Source: Achromobacter xylosoxidans
GTDB lineage: Bacteria; Pseudomonadota; Gammaproteobacteria; Burkholderiales; Burkholderiaceae_B
DNA: 64,000 nt
Reading direction: 5' to 3'
Assembly (NCBI RefSeq): GCF_001457475.1
Contig: NZ_LN831029.1
Coordinates: 4,898,001-4,962,000 of the forward strand
The notes beneath the pieces were generated by a model. It saw only the letters and a list, made by a program, of their open reading frames with translations. It had not been told where the DNA came from and searched no databases. Made by a program: the position numbers and the translations under genes. Shown piece after piece: positions 27,932 to 35,252 of the stretch; position 1 is the first letter of the stretch; every line of letters starts with the position of its first letter.

Positions 27932-28639
27932 ATGGATTCCGCATTCGCCGTCATCGACACGCCCCGCAGCCTGGCCGACTCCGCCTACGGCACGCTCAAG
28001 CGCGACATCCTGGATTTCCGCCTGGCGCCGGGCGACCGCTTCACCGAGACCGAAATCGCCGACCGCCTGCGGGTCAGCCGCACGCCGGTGCGCGAAGCCC
28101 TGTTCCGCCTGGAACGCGAGGGCTACCTGGAGGTGCGCCAGCGCAATGGCTGGCTGGTCAAGCCGCTGGACTTCGACACGCTCGATCACTTCTATGAACT
28201 GCGCAGCGTGCTGGAGATCGCGGCGGTGCGCGCGCTGTGCGCGCCGGGCCAGGTGCCCGATCCGCTGCGCGCGCTGCAGCCGCTGGCGGATACGTGGCTG
28301 GTGGACAGCGCCCATTATTCCGGCGATGGCGAGTGGCTGGCGGACCTGGACGAGCGCTTCCATGCGGACCTGGTGGCCGCCGCCGGCAATCCTGAGATCG
28401 CGCGCGTGCACCGCGCCGCCACCGAGCGCATCCGCATCGTGCGGCGGCTGGACTTCACCCAGCCCGACCGTATCGCCCATACCTACGCCGAACATGGCGC
28501 CATCCTCGACGCCATCCTGGCCCGCGACGCCGAACGCGCGACGGCCTTGCTTGCGGCGCATATCGGCGACAGCCAGGCCGCCGTGCGCAAGATCACGCTG
28601 CACCGGCTGTATGCCACGCGCCGCGCGCAGGCGGCGTGA
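27932..28639 (+). CDS. GntR-family regulator, FCD subfamily
   Basis: 235 residues. N-terminal winged helix (FTETEIADRLRVSRTPVREALFRLEREGYLEV shortened: about residues 35-70) and C-terminal all-helical FCD ligand domain with its metal-site histidines (DLDERFHADLVAAAGN, AEHGAILDAILARD). Last gene of the transporter/amidase operon, 20 bases after the amidase. It probably acts as the pathway-specific repressor at the palindrome near 23522. Confidence 0.9.
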   Translation: MDSAFAVIDTPRSLADSAYGTLKRDILDFRLAPGDRFTETEIADRLRVSRTPVREALFRLEREGYLEVRQRNGWLVKPLDFDTLDHFYELRSVLEIAAVRALCAPGQVPDPLRALQPLADTWLVDSAHYSGDGEWLADLDERFHADLVAAAGNPEIARVHRAATERIRIVRRLDFTQPDRIAHTYAEHGAILDAILARDAERATALLAAHIGDSQAAVRKITLHRLYATRRAQAA

Positions 28640-28665
28640 TGGCGCTGGCGCGATACGCGGCCGCG

Positions 28666-29211
28666 TCAGTGCGGCCGCAGCCAGCGCTCCAGCCGGCGCG
28701 TGACGAACGGAATGCAGACAAACACCATCACCGGCGTCATCGTCACGCTGGTGATCAGCGCGCGCCAGAACACCGGCAGTGCGCTCAGGTGTTCGCTCAC
28801 CAGCAAGGTGAACGCCAGCAGCACCGGAAAATACGCCAGCCAGATGCTCACGGCCTGCTTCCAGCGCGGCGGCGCGCCGGCGTTGCCCTGCGGGCCGAAC
28901 CAGCTGTCCATGCCGCTGACGCGGCGCGCATGGCTGGCCCGCACCAGCGCGGCGCCGCGTTCGAGCCACATGCGGCGCGGCAGCGATTGCTCCCAGCGAT
29001 TGAGGCTGGCCTCGTCGTTGAAGCGCAGCACGATCTGGTACTGGTCGCCGCCCTCGGGCGGCTGCAGCACGCCCGAGCCGAGAAAACCGGGAAAGCCGGC
29101 GGCGAGGATCTCGCCCTGGCGCATCCAGGACAGGAAATCGCTGTAGCGTTCGGGCGTGATGTGCCGGGTGACCAGCATGGTGACCGGGGCGGAAACGGCG
29201 GAACTGGACAT
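28666..29211 (-). CDS. Antibiotic biosynthesis monooxygenase-type domain with C-terminal membrane anchor
   Basis: 181 residues. Residues about 10-100 form an ABM-type ferredoxin fold (VTMLVTRHITPERYSDFLSWMRQG ... YQIVLRFNDEASLNRWEQS). Two hydrophobic segments follow (about 117-140 and 150-172), giving a membrane-tethered ABM protein, a known but uncharacterised architecture. It is convergent with the GntR gene and divergent from the AtzH-like gene. No function can be given. Confidence 0.75.
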   Translation of the reverse strand: MSSSAVSAPVTMLVTRHITPERYSDFLSWMRQGEILAAGFPGFLGSGVLQPPEGGDQYQIVLRFNDEASLNRWEQSLPRRMWLERGAALVRASHARRVSGMDSWFGPQGNAGAPPRWKQAVSIWLAYFPVLLAFTLLVSEHLSALPVFWRALITSVTMTPVMVFVCIPFVTRRLERWLRPH

Positions 29212-29360
29212 GGTGAAACTCCTGGGGCGGCGCGCAGCGTGTTATGTGGTGTAAACCCTAGCAAGCGGCGTGCCAGCCTTGCACCGCATCATTTCCCCGC
29301 GCATAGGGCGATCGCCGCGTCTGGCCGCGAGATTTGCGCACCGCAACACACCCCATATTG

Positions 29361-29378
29361 GTGATTACCCTGAATCAC
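29361..29378. promoter_or_regulatory. Palindrome upstream of the AtzH/HpxZ-like gene
   Basis: GTGATT-ACCCTG-AATCAC, perfect 6-base arms, in the divergent region between the ABM-anchor gene and the AtzH-like gene. Candidate operator for an unidentified regulator. Confidence 0.45.
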
Positions 29379-29419
29379 GCACCATGACGGTGCAATCAAC
29401 CCGGAGCCCGACCCCTCAC

Positions 29420-29797
29420 ATGGATATCAACCTGCCCGACGTCGTCACCGAGGTCACCGTGGCCTTTGCCCGCTATGAAGCCGCCCTGGTCGGCAATCAG
29501 GTCGAGGTGCTGGACGAGTTGTTCTGGAACAGCCCGCACACGCTGCGCTATGGCGCCGCCGAGAACCTCTATGGCTACGACGCCATCCGCGCCTTTCGCG
29601 CGGGCCGCTCGCCGCAAGGCCTTGCGCGCCGCGTGCTGCGTACCGCGATCACCACCTACGGCCGCGATTTCGCCACCACCAACATCGAATTCCAGCGCGA
29701 TGGCAGCGACCGCATCGGCCGCCAGAGCCAGACCTGGATGCGCACGCCGCAGGGCTGGCGCGTGGTCTCGGCGCACGTCAGCCTCATGAGCGGCTAG
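29420..29797 (+). CDS. AtzH/HpxZ-like protein (DUF3225, NTF2-like fold)
   Basis: 125 residues resembling HpxZ of oxalurate metabolism and AtzH of the AtzE complex neighbourhood ([42 protein letters not shown]). It is separated from the AtzG/AtzE-like pair by the GntR and ABM genes. The ATG at 29420 gives the family length; an ATG at 29384 would add twelve residues. In AtzH-type systems the protein is linked to carboxybiuret or isobiuret hydrolysis; here the role is inferred. Confidence 0.82.
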   Translation: MDINLPDVVTEVTVAFARYEAALVGNQVEVLDELFWNSPHTLRYGAAENLYGYDAIRAFRAGRSPQGLARRVLRTAITTYGRDFATTNIEFQRDGSDRIGRQSQTWMRTPQGWRVVSAHVSLMSG

Positions 29798-29931
29798 ACG
29801 CGACCGCGACGGCCGGCGCAGATGCGCCCTGACACAAGTCAACACCGCCCATAACCATATTGATTCGCGGCCATTGAGCCGTCATGAGGACAGGTCTACA
29901 CTGGGCTTTCCCCGACCCGGAGCCCCGCCTC

Positions 29932-30486
29932 ATGAGCACCTACAAGATCGCCGTCTTCGTCGGCAGCCTGCGCGCCGCATCGATCAACCTGCGCCTGGCG
30001 CGCGCGCTGGAAAAACTGGTTCCCGCGGACTTCAAGTTCGACTACGTCAGCCTGGGCGACGTGCCGCTGTATAACCAGGACAACGAAAACAACCTGCCCG
30101 CGCCCGCGGCCAAGCTCAAGCAGCAGATCCTCGACGCCCAGGGCATTCTGTTCGTCTCGCCCGAGCACAACCGCTCGGTGCCCGCCGCCATCAAGAACGC
30201 GATCGACTGGGGCACCCGCCCGTGGGGCCAGAACTCATGGGCCGGCAAGGCCGTGGGCATCCTCGGCGCCTCGCCCAGCGCCGCCGGCACCGCGCTCATG
30301 CAGCAGCACCTGCGCAACATCCTGGCCGCCGAAGGCGCCATCGCGCTGACCACGCCGGAAGTCTTCCTGCAATACACCGATGGCCTGATCGACGACCAGT
30401 ACACCATCACCAACGAGGGCACGCGCAAGTTCCTGCAAGGCTGGATCGACCGCTACGTCGACTGGATCAAGAAGTTCAATCCCTGA
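29932..30486 (+). CDS. NAD(P)H-dependent FMN reductase (flavodoxin-like fold)
   Basis: 184 residues. The FMN-phosphate loop GSLRAASINLRLARAL lies near the N-terminus, and the conserved SPEHNRSVPAAIKNAIDW follows at about residues 77-95, as in chromate/quinone reductases (ChrR/YieF type). Cytoplasmic flavoenzyme that reduces quinones or metals using NAD(P)H. It stands alone and ends in a strong terminator. Confidence 0.92.
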   Translation: MSTYKIAVFVGSLRAASINLRLARALEKLVPADFKFDYVSLGDVPLYNQDNENNLPAPAAKLKQQILDAQGILFVSPEHNRSVPAAIKNAIDWGTRPWGQNSWAGKAVGILGASPSAAGTALMQQHLRNILAAEGAIALTTPEVFLQYTDGLIDDQYTITNEGTRKFLQGWIDRYVDWIKKFNP

Positions 30487-30528
30487 TTGCCGCCGATGCC
30501 GGGCCAGGGCGCCTCCCCACCCGGCACC

Positions 30529-30554
30529 GATCGCCCGCCTACCTCCGGGCGATC
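30529..30554. repeat. Perfect inverted repeat after the FMN reductase
   Basis: GATCGCCCG and CGGGCGATC arms with an eight-base loop, just upstream of the terminator hairpin. Confidence 0.7.
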
Positions 30555-30556
30555 AC

Positions 30557-30585
30557 GCCCCCCGCCAAGCCGGGGGGCTTTTTTT
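30557..30585 (+). terminator. Terminator of the FMN reductase gene
   Basis: GCCCCCC, loop of seven to eight bases, GGGGGGC, then seven T. It marks the left end of a 980-bp stretch (30487-31465) in which I see no credible gene; its contents are listed as separate features. Confidence 0.9.
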
Positions 30586-30593
30586 GTGGATAA
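30585..30593 (-). promoter_or_regulatory. Perfect DnaA box
   Basis: TGTGGATAA, the complement of TTATCCACA, directly after the terminator T run. Outlying member of the DnaA-box-like cluster to the right. Confidence 0.6.
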
Positions 30594-30643
30594 AGCGGCC
30601 CCGCTCCGAAAAACAGTTCCCTTCGCCGCCCCTGGGAAGGCAG

Positions 30644-30725
30644 CCCCCCCCGCCACCAACACGCCGCCCCGTGCGCGCGCCCCCCCGCCCCTTCGCGCGC
30701 CCCCTTCGCCCACCAACACCGCCCC
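30644..30725. repeat. C-rich tract, possible G-quadruplex on the minus strand
   Basis: Six runs of four to eight C separated by short spacers, plus a direct repeat around CCACCAACAC (30653 and 30711). The opposite strand has enough G runs for quadruplex formation. Confidence 0.5.
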
Positions 30726-30734
30726 AAAAAAAAA

Positions 30735-30818
30735 GCCGCCCGGCCGCCCGGCCGCCCGAAGGCCGGGCAGCCCCCTCGGGGGGCAGCAAGCGCACGCAGT
30801 GCGCGCCGCGTGGGGGCC
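30735..30818. repeat. REP-like GC-rich palindromic element
   Basis: Tandem GGCCGCCC units followed by nested hairpins (CCCCCT/CGGGGG type, and GCGCAC-GCA-GTGCGC at 30790-30804). Sequences of this look are, from memory, dispersed in Bordetella/Achromobacter intergenic regions; copy number could not be checked. Confidence 0.5.
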
Positions 30819-30819
30819 C

Positions 30820-30915
30820 ACATATCCCCGCCAACTGTGGAGAAGCTTGAGGACAGCTGTGGGGCAGGTACGAAAAAGCCTGACGTGCCAAGCACTTGCA
30901 GGCACCGGTCAAAAA
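30820..30915 (+). repeat. DnaA-box-like ~96-bp repeat, copy 1
   Basis: First of four copies that align without gaps. Contains TGTGGAGAA (DnaA box, one mismatch) then TGAGGACAG and TGTGGGGCAG in 11-bp steps, a short A run, CAAGCACTTGCAGG and CGGTCAAAAA at the end. Confidence 0.7.
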
Positions 30916-30951
30916 CTGCGCAATCCATCGTTTGGCCGATTCCTGGCGCAC

Positions 30952-30960
30952 TTATCCACC
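30952..30960 (+). promoter_or_regulatory. DnaA-box-like 9-mer between repeat copies 1 and 2
   Basis: TTATCCACC, one mismatch to TTATCCACA, in the opposite orientation to the boxes in the repeats. Confidence 0.45.
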
Positions 30961-31011
30961 GTCCAAAGGGCGATTGCGGGACGCCCGCGGACGCTTCGCA
31001 TCGACCGGTGC

Positions 31012-31107
31012 ATTTGTCCCAGCATTCTGTGGACAAGCATGAGGACAGGATGAGGGCAGCTCGGCTTTTCCCTTGCACATCAAGCACCTGCAAGGGGTGG
31101 TCAAGAA
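31012..31107 (+). repeat. DnaA-box-like ~96-bp repeat, copy 2
   Basis: TTGTCC and GGACAA form an inverted pair eleven bases apart at its left. The box TGTGGACAA is followed by ATGAGGACAG and ATGAGGGCAG in exact 11-bp phase, then CAAGCACCTGCAAGG and TGGTCAAGAA. Confidence 0.75.
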
Positions 31108-31135
31108 AGGCCCAGACGCACTCGCCCAGGCGCCA

Positions 31136-31231
31136 GGTTGTCCCCGGGAAATGTGGATAAGGCTGAGGACAGCCTGCGGGCAGCCGCAAAAATCCCTTTA
31201 CCGCCAAGGCCTTGCGCCAGGCGGGCAATAA
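31136..31231 (+). repeat. DnaA-box-like ~96-bp repeat, copy 3
   Basis: Carries a perfect DnaA box TGTGGATAA (31152-31160), opposite TTGTCCCCG, followed by CTGAGGACAG and CTGCGGGCAG in 11-bp phase. The right part is the most diverged copy (CAAGGCCTTGCGCC). Confidence 0.75.
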
Positions 31232-31298
31232 ACGCTCAGGCGCCGTGCTCCGGCCGCGCCAGCTACGTGATGCGCCGCGCCCGCCCGCCCCTTCTCGC

Positions 31299-31394
31299 AT
31301 TTGTCCCCACCGGATGTGGACAAACCTCTGAACAGTCTCATGACAAGCCGAAAAAAATCTTATCCGACAAGCACTTGCAAGGACCGCTCAAAAA
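31299..31394 (+). repeat. DnaA-box-like ~96-bp repeat, copy 4
   Basis: TTGTCCCCA and TGTGGACAA form an inverted box pair. The 11-bp direct repeats are degenerate (CTCTGAACAG, CTCATGACAAG), and a further TTATCCGAC lies at 31360. The right part CAAGCACTTGCAAGG and CGCTCAAAAA is well kept. The dodecin gene ends 72 bases further on. Confidence 0.75.
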
Positions 31395-31465
31395 AGGAGC
31401 AGCGCCGCAGACGCGTCGCGCCCGCCGCGTGAATGCCGGGCGCTCGCCATCGCGCGTCGGCGGCG

Positions 31466-31684
31466 CTAGACGTCGCCATCCTCCAGCCGCATGCCGATCT
31501 TCAGGCCGACCTGCCAGTGCGCCACCTTGCCGTCCTTGATGTGGCCGCGCACCTCGGTGACCTCGAACCAATCCAGGTGGCGCAGCGTTTCGGATGCGCG
31601 CTCGATGGCCTTGCTGATCGCATCGTCGGTGGACTTGGTGGACGAGCCCACCAGTTCGATCTGCTTGTAGACATGATTCGACAT
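31466..31684 (-). CDS. Dodecin, flavin-binding protein
   Basis: 72 residues matching the dodecin family across its full length (VYKQIELVGSSTKSTDDAI ... GHIKDGKVAHWQVGLKIGMRLE). Dodecins assemble into hollow dodecamers that store or buffer FMN/FAD or coenzyme A. A strong AAAGGAG site precedes the ATG at 31684. It diverges from the DUF6496 gene and is single. Confidence 0.94.
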   Translation of the reverse strand: MSNHVYKQIELVGSSTKSTDDAISKAIERASETLRHLDWFEVTEVRGHIKDGKVAHWQVGLKIGMRLEDGDV

Positions 31685-31874
31685 GGCTTGTCTCCTTTGA
31701 GGGGGAAGCGTTGCGAATCGTCGGCCGCGCGCGGGGTTCCGGCGCTTACGACCGGCAATCCATTCGAACACACAGGATACCGCGCAGGGCATAGAGTGGT
31801 GTTACGAGTTCCGTCGGCGCGGCCTCGCCCGCGTCCCCGGGTCTCGCTTCTGAAACGCAAGCCAGGAGGTTGTC

Positions 31875-32378
31875 ATGCCTGAACGGAAAACGCTGCAACG
31901 CGCCGCGCGCGACAAGAAGCAAGGCAAGTCCCCATCCACCCAAGCGGGCGAATTCGTGCGCGAGGAAATCGACCACGTGCGCGAAGGCAAGCACGGCGTG
32001 CGCTCGACCAAGCAGGCCATCGCCATCGGCCTGTCGAAGGCGCGCCGCGCTGGGGTTGACCTGCCCTCGCCCAAGAAGGCCAGCGCGTCGACCCGGCGCA
32101 AGGCCAAGCAGGACAGCGAGGCCGCGCATGACGGGCACGCCAAATCGCCGACGCGCGCCCGCGCCACCACGCGCGCCCTCAAGCGCGAAAGCGCCAGGCC
32201 CGCGTCCAAGCCCGCGCTGTCGCGCCACGCGTCCAAGACGGCGTCACGGCGCACCGCGGCGGATCGCTCGGCCGCCGCGAAGAAGGCCGCCGCCACCAAG
32301 GGCGCGGCGGGACGCTCGGCCGCCGCCAAGAAAGCCGCGCGCACCCGCGCCGCCAACCGCGCCGCCGCGCATCACTGA
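31875..32378 (+). CDS. DUF6496 protein with histone-H1-like lysine/alanine-rich tail
   Basis: 167 residues. Residues about 1-65 (EFVREEIDHVREGKHGVRSTKQAIAIGLSKARRAGV in part) look like the DUF6496 core. From about residue 70 the sequence becomes a strongly basic Ala/Lys/Arg/Ser-rich tail with two RSAAAKKAA repeats, like bacterial H1-type DNA-binding proteins (Bordetella BpH1 type). A role in nucleoid binding or stress is inferred from composition only. AGGAGG precedes the ATG. Confidence 0.8.
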   Translation: MPERKTLQRAARDKKQGKSPSTQAGEFVREEIDHVREGKHGVRSTKQAIAIGLSKARRAGVDLPSPKKASASTRRKAKQDSEAAHDGHAKSPTRARATTRALKRESARPASKPALSRHASKTASRRTAADRSAAAKKAAATKGAAGRSAAAKKAARTRAANRAAAHH

Positions 32379-32390
32379 GCGGCGCGGCTG

Positions 32391-33308
32391 TCAGGGCGCC
32401 GCGCCGGCGCCCGCCTCGAATTCGCGCAGGCGCGCCTGCAGGAATTCGCGCAGCCGCTTGACGGCGGGCGACAGCAGCATGCGGTGCACGCACAGCAGGT
32501 ACAGCGGCGACGGCTCGCCGGTATAGTCCGGCAGGGCCTGCACCAGGCGGCCGGCGCGCAGGTCGGCCAGCACGTCGTAGCGCGACTTGTACGCGACGCC
32601 GTAGCCGGCCAGCGCCCAGCGCCGCACCAGGTCGCCGTCATCGCCGACGCGGTCGCCCTTGACCGGCACGGTCAGCGCCCCGCCCTCGTGCTCGAAGGCC
32701 CAGCGGTCGTGCAGGGATTCGCCCAGCACGAAGCACAGGCAGTTGTGGCGGCGCAGGTCGGCCGGCGTCTGCGGCATGCCATGGCGCGCGAAATAGGCCG
32801 GCGCGGCGCACACCACGCGGCGGTTGTGCTCGCCCAGCGGCAGCGCCACCAGGCCGGAATCGCCGGGCGTGCCGTAGCGCAACGCAATGTCGACCGGCTG
32901 CCGGTAGAGGTCGGCCAGGCGGTCGCTGATGCGTACCTGGAAGTTCACGCGCGGATGGCGCTGCTGGAATTCGTCCAGCCAGGGCAGCAGCACATGGCGC
33001 CCCAGGTCCGACGGAATCGACACCGAAAGCGTGCCGGAGATGGCCGTCTTGTCGCGCGCCAGCGCGCTCTGGCCGGCCTGCAGGCTCGACAGCGCGGCGC
33101 GCGCGTATTCCAGATAGCGCTCGCCGTCGCCGGTCAGCCGCAGGCTGCGCGTGGACCGCACGAACAGGCGGGTGTCCAGCGACAGTTCCAGCCGCTTGAG
33201 CGCGGCGCTGGCCACCGCCGGCGTCAGGTCCAGTTCGCGCGCGGCAGCCGAAAAACCGCCGTGATCCGCCGCGGCGACAAAGATGCGCAAGTCTTCCAAC
33301 CGAACCAT
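32391..33308 (-). CDS. LysR-family transcriptional regulator (CrgA/DmlR-like)
   Basis: 305 residues with the N-terminal LysR helix-turn-helix (FVAAADHGGFSAAARELDLTPAVASAALKRLE in part, residues about 10-40) and the standard two-lobed effector domain. It diverges from a short-chain dehydrogenase gene across 109 bp and likely controls that gene and the alcohol dehydrogenase after it. A perfect palindrome lies just ahead of its own start. Confidence 0.92.
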   Translation of the reverse strand: MVRLEDLRIFVAAADHGGFSAAARELDLTPAVASAALKRLELSLDTRLFVRSTRSLRLTGDGERYLEYARAALSSLQAGQSALARDKTAISGTLSVSIPSDLGRHVLLPWLDEFQQRHPRVNFQVRISDRLADLYRQPVDIALRYGTPGDSGLVALPLGEHNRRVVCAAPAYFARHGMPQTPADLRRHNCLCFVLGESLHDRWAFEHEGGALTVPVKGDRVGDDGDLVRRWALAGYGVAYKSRYDVLADLRAGRLVQALPDYTGEPSPLYLLCVHRMLLSPAVKRLREFLQARLREFEAGAGAAP

Positions 33309-33318
33309 GGGGGCTCAT

Positions 33319-33337
33319 TTTCAAAGAATTATTGAAA
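33319..33337. promoter_or_regulatory. Palindrome between LysR and SDR genes (candidate LysR operator)
   Basis: TTTCAA-AGAATTA-TTGAAA, within an AT-rich divergent promoter and eleven bases from the LysR start. It contains the T-N11-A pattern LysR proteins use, and the position suits autorepression. Confidence 0.55.
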
Positions 33338-33417
33338 CTGAGTCCGATGCTAGCCGGTTTTTCATCGTTCGCCACTGGGTAATCATGACGTCACCCCCTA
33401 CCCGCATTGGAGTCCCC

Positions 33418-34212
33418 ATGAAAATCGAACTCAACGGCAAGAAGGCCCTGGTCACCGGTTCTTCCGGCGGCATCGGCCTGGCCATCGCCCAGGGCCTGGC
33501 CGAAGCCGGCGCCCAGGTGGTGCTGCACGGCCGCAGCGCCGACAAGCTCAAGCAGGCCGCCGAAGCCATCGCGCGCCGGCATCCGGGCGCCCAGGTGCAC
33601 ACCGTGCAGGCCGACCTGTCCACCGCCGACGGCGCCGCTTCGGTCTGCGCCGCCCATCCCGACGTCGACATCCTGGTCAACAACGCCGGCTACTTCGCGC
33701 CCAAGTCCTTCACCGAAATCACCGACGACGACTGGCGCTACATGCTCGATACCAACGTCATGAGCGGCGTGCGCCTGTCGCGCTACTACCTGCCGCGCAT
33801 GCTGGCCGCCGACTGGGGCCGCATCGTCTTCATCTCCAGCGAATCGGCGCTGCACATCCCGGCCGAAATGATCCACTACGGCGTCAGCAAGACGGCGCTG
33901 CTGGGCGTCTCGCGCGGCCTGGCCGAACTGACGGCCGGCAGCGGCGTCACCGTCAATGCCGTGCTGCCCGGCCCGACGCGCTCCGAAGGCGTGGTCGACT
34001 TCTTCGCCGAAATGGCCAGGGAACAAGGCCTGCCGCAAGAACAGATGGAACGCGACTTCATCGCCCAGCATCGTCCCAGCTCGCTGCTGCGCCGGCTGGC
34101 AACGGTGGAGGAAGTCGCCAACATGGTCGTCTACACCTGCTCGCGCCAGTCCTCGGCCACCAACGGCGCCGCGCTGCGCGTCGACGGCGGCGTGGTCCGC
34201 ACCATCGCCTGA
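33418..34212 (+). CDS. Short-chain dehydrogenase/reductase (SDR)
   Basis: 264 residues. The cofactor motif TGSSGGIGLA is near residue 12, NNAG at about 87 (LVNNAGYF), with catalytic serine in FISSESA and YGVSK (Tyr-x3-Lys). A classical NAD(P)-dependent oxidoreductase of unknown substrate. It is followed by a zinc-type alcohol dehydrogenase 26 bases downstream, and both are probably under the divergent LysR regulator. Confidence 0.92.
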   Translation: MKIELNGKKALVTGSSGGIGLAIAQGLAEAGAQVVLHGRSADKLKQAAEAIARRHPGAQVHTVQADLSTADGAASVCAAHPDVDILVNNAGYFAPKSFTEITDDDWRYMLDTNVMSGVRLSRYYLPRMLAADWGRIVFISSESALHIPAEMIHYGVSKTALLGVSRGLAELTAGSGVTVNAVLPGPTRSEGVVDFFAEMAREQGLPQEQMERDFIAQHRPSSLLRRLATVEEVANMVVYTCSRQSSATNGAALRVDGGVVRTIA

Positions 34213-34238
34213 TCCCTTTTCCCGTTCCGAGATCCCCC

Positions 34239-35252
34239 ATGAAAGCCATCGCCTACTTCCAGAACCTGCCCGCCACCGATCCGCAATCGTTGCAGGACAT
34301 CACCGCGCCCGACCCCGTTCCCGGCGACCACGACCTGCTGGTCGAAGTCAAAGCCATCTCCGTCAACCCGGTGGACGTGAAGATCCGCGCCAACCGCAAG
34401 CCCAAGGACGGCCAGCCCGAGATCATCGGCTGGGACGCCGCCGGCATCGTGCGCGCCGTGGGCGCCAAGACCAGCCTGTTCGCGCCCGGCGACCGCGTCT
34501 GGTACGCGGGCGCCCTGACCCGCCCCGGCGCCAACAGCGAACTGCACGTGGTCGACGAGCGCATCGTCGGCCGCATGCCGCAGAGCCTGGACTTCGCCCA
34601 GGCCGCCGCGCTGCCGCTGACCACCATCACCGCGTGGGAACTGCTGTTCGACCGCCTGCGCGTGCTGGACAACGCCGCGCCCAGCCAGGGCACGCTGCTG
34701 GTGGTCGGCGCGGCCGGCGGCGTCGGCTCGATCCTGGTGCAGTTGGCGCGCCAGCTGACCGGCCTGACCATCATCGGCACCGCCTCCCGGCCCGAGACCC
34801 AGGCCTGGGTCACCGAGCTGGGCGCCCATTACGTCATCGACCACACCCGCCCGCTGGCCGAGGAACTCAAGCGCATCGGCCTGCCGCAGGTCGGCTTCAT
34901 CGCCGGCCTGACCCAGACCGACCAGCACTTCGCGCAGCTGGCCGAAGCCATCGCGCCGCAAGGCAGGATCGCCCTGATCGACGACCCCTCCGCCATCGAC
35001 GTGCGCCTGCTCAAGGGCAAGTCGGCCTCGCTGCACTGGGAATTCATGTTCGCCCGGCCGCTGCACAACACGCCCGACCTGATCGCCCAGCACGAACTGC
35101 TGAACCAGGCCGCGCGGCTGATCGACAACGGCACCCTGCGCACCACGCTGGGCGAGCACTACGGCCGCATCAACGCCGAAAACCTGCGCCGCGCCCACGC
35201 CTTCATCGAAAGCGGCAAGGCGCGCGGCAAGGTGGTGCTGGAAGGCTTCTGA
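34239..35252 (+). CDS. Zinc-binding alcohol dehydrogenase family protein (quinone oxidoreductase-like)
   Basis: 337 residues of the medium-chain dehydrogenase superfamily. The GroES-like N-terminal domain (ISVNPVDVKIRANRKP) precedes a Rossmann domain with VVGAAGGVGSILVQLA. Classical zinc-ligand cysteines are absent, as in the quinone oxidoreductase-like subgroup usually annotated zinc-binding by homology. Co-transcribed with the SDR gene; likely a reductase of enones or quinones. Confidence 0.9.
   Translation: MKAIAYFQNLPATDPQSLQDITAPDPVPGDHDLLVEVKAISVNPVDVKIRANRKPKDGQPEIIGWDAAGIVRAVGAKTSLFAPGDRVWYAGALTRPGANSELHVVDERIVGRMPQSLDFAQAAALPLTTITAWELLFDRLRVLDNAAPSQGTLLVVGAAGGVGSILVQLARQLTGLTIIGTASRPETQAWVTELGAHYVIDHTRPLAEELKRIGLPQVGFIAGLTQTDQHFAQLAEAIAPQGRIALIDDPSAIDVRLLKGKSASLHWEFMFARPLHNTPDLIAQHELLNQAARLIDNGTLRTTLGEHYGRINAENLRRAHAFIESGKARGKVVLEGF

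Noticed and set aside
30487..31300. Open frames of 118-253 codons in both directions in the gene desert
   Set aside because: Pro/Ala/Arg-rich or Gly/Trp-rich translations without domain or ribosome site, and they run across the non-coding repeats and hairpins.
30585..31394. Calling the repeat array oriC outright
   Set aside because: No dnaA, dnaN, gidA or rpmH is adjacent and no skew could be computed here; only DnaA-box-like sequence is supported.
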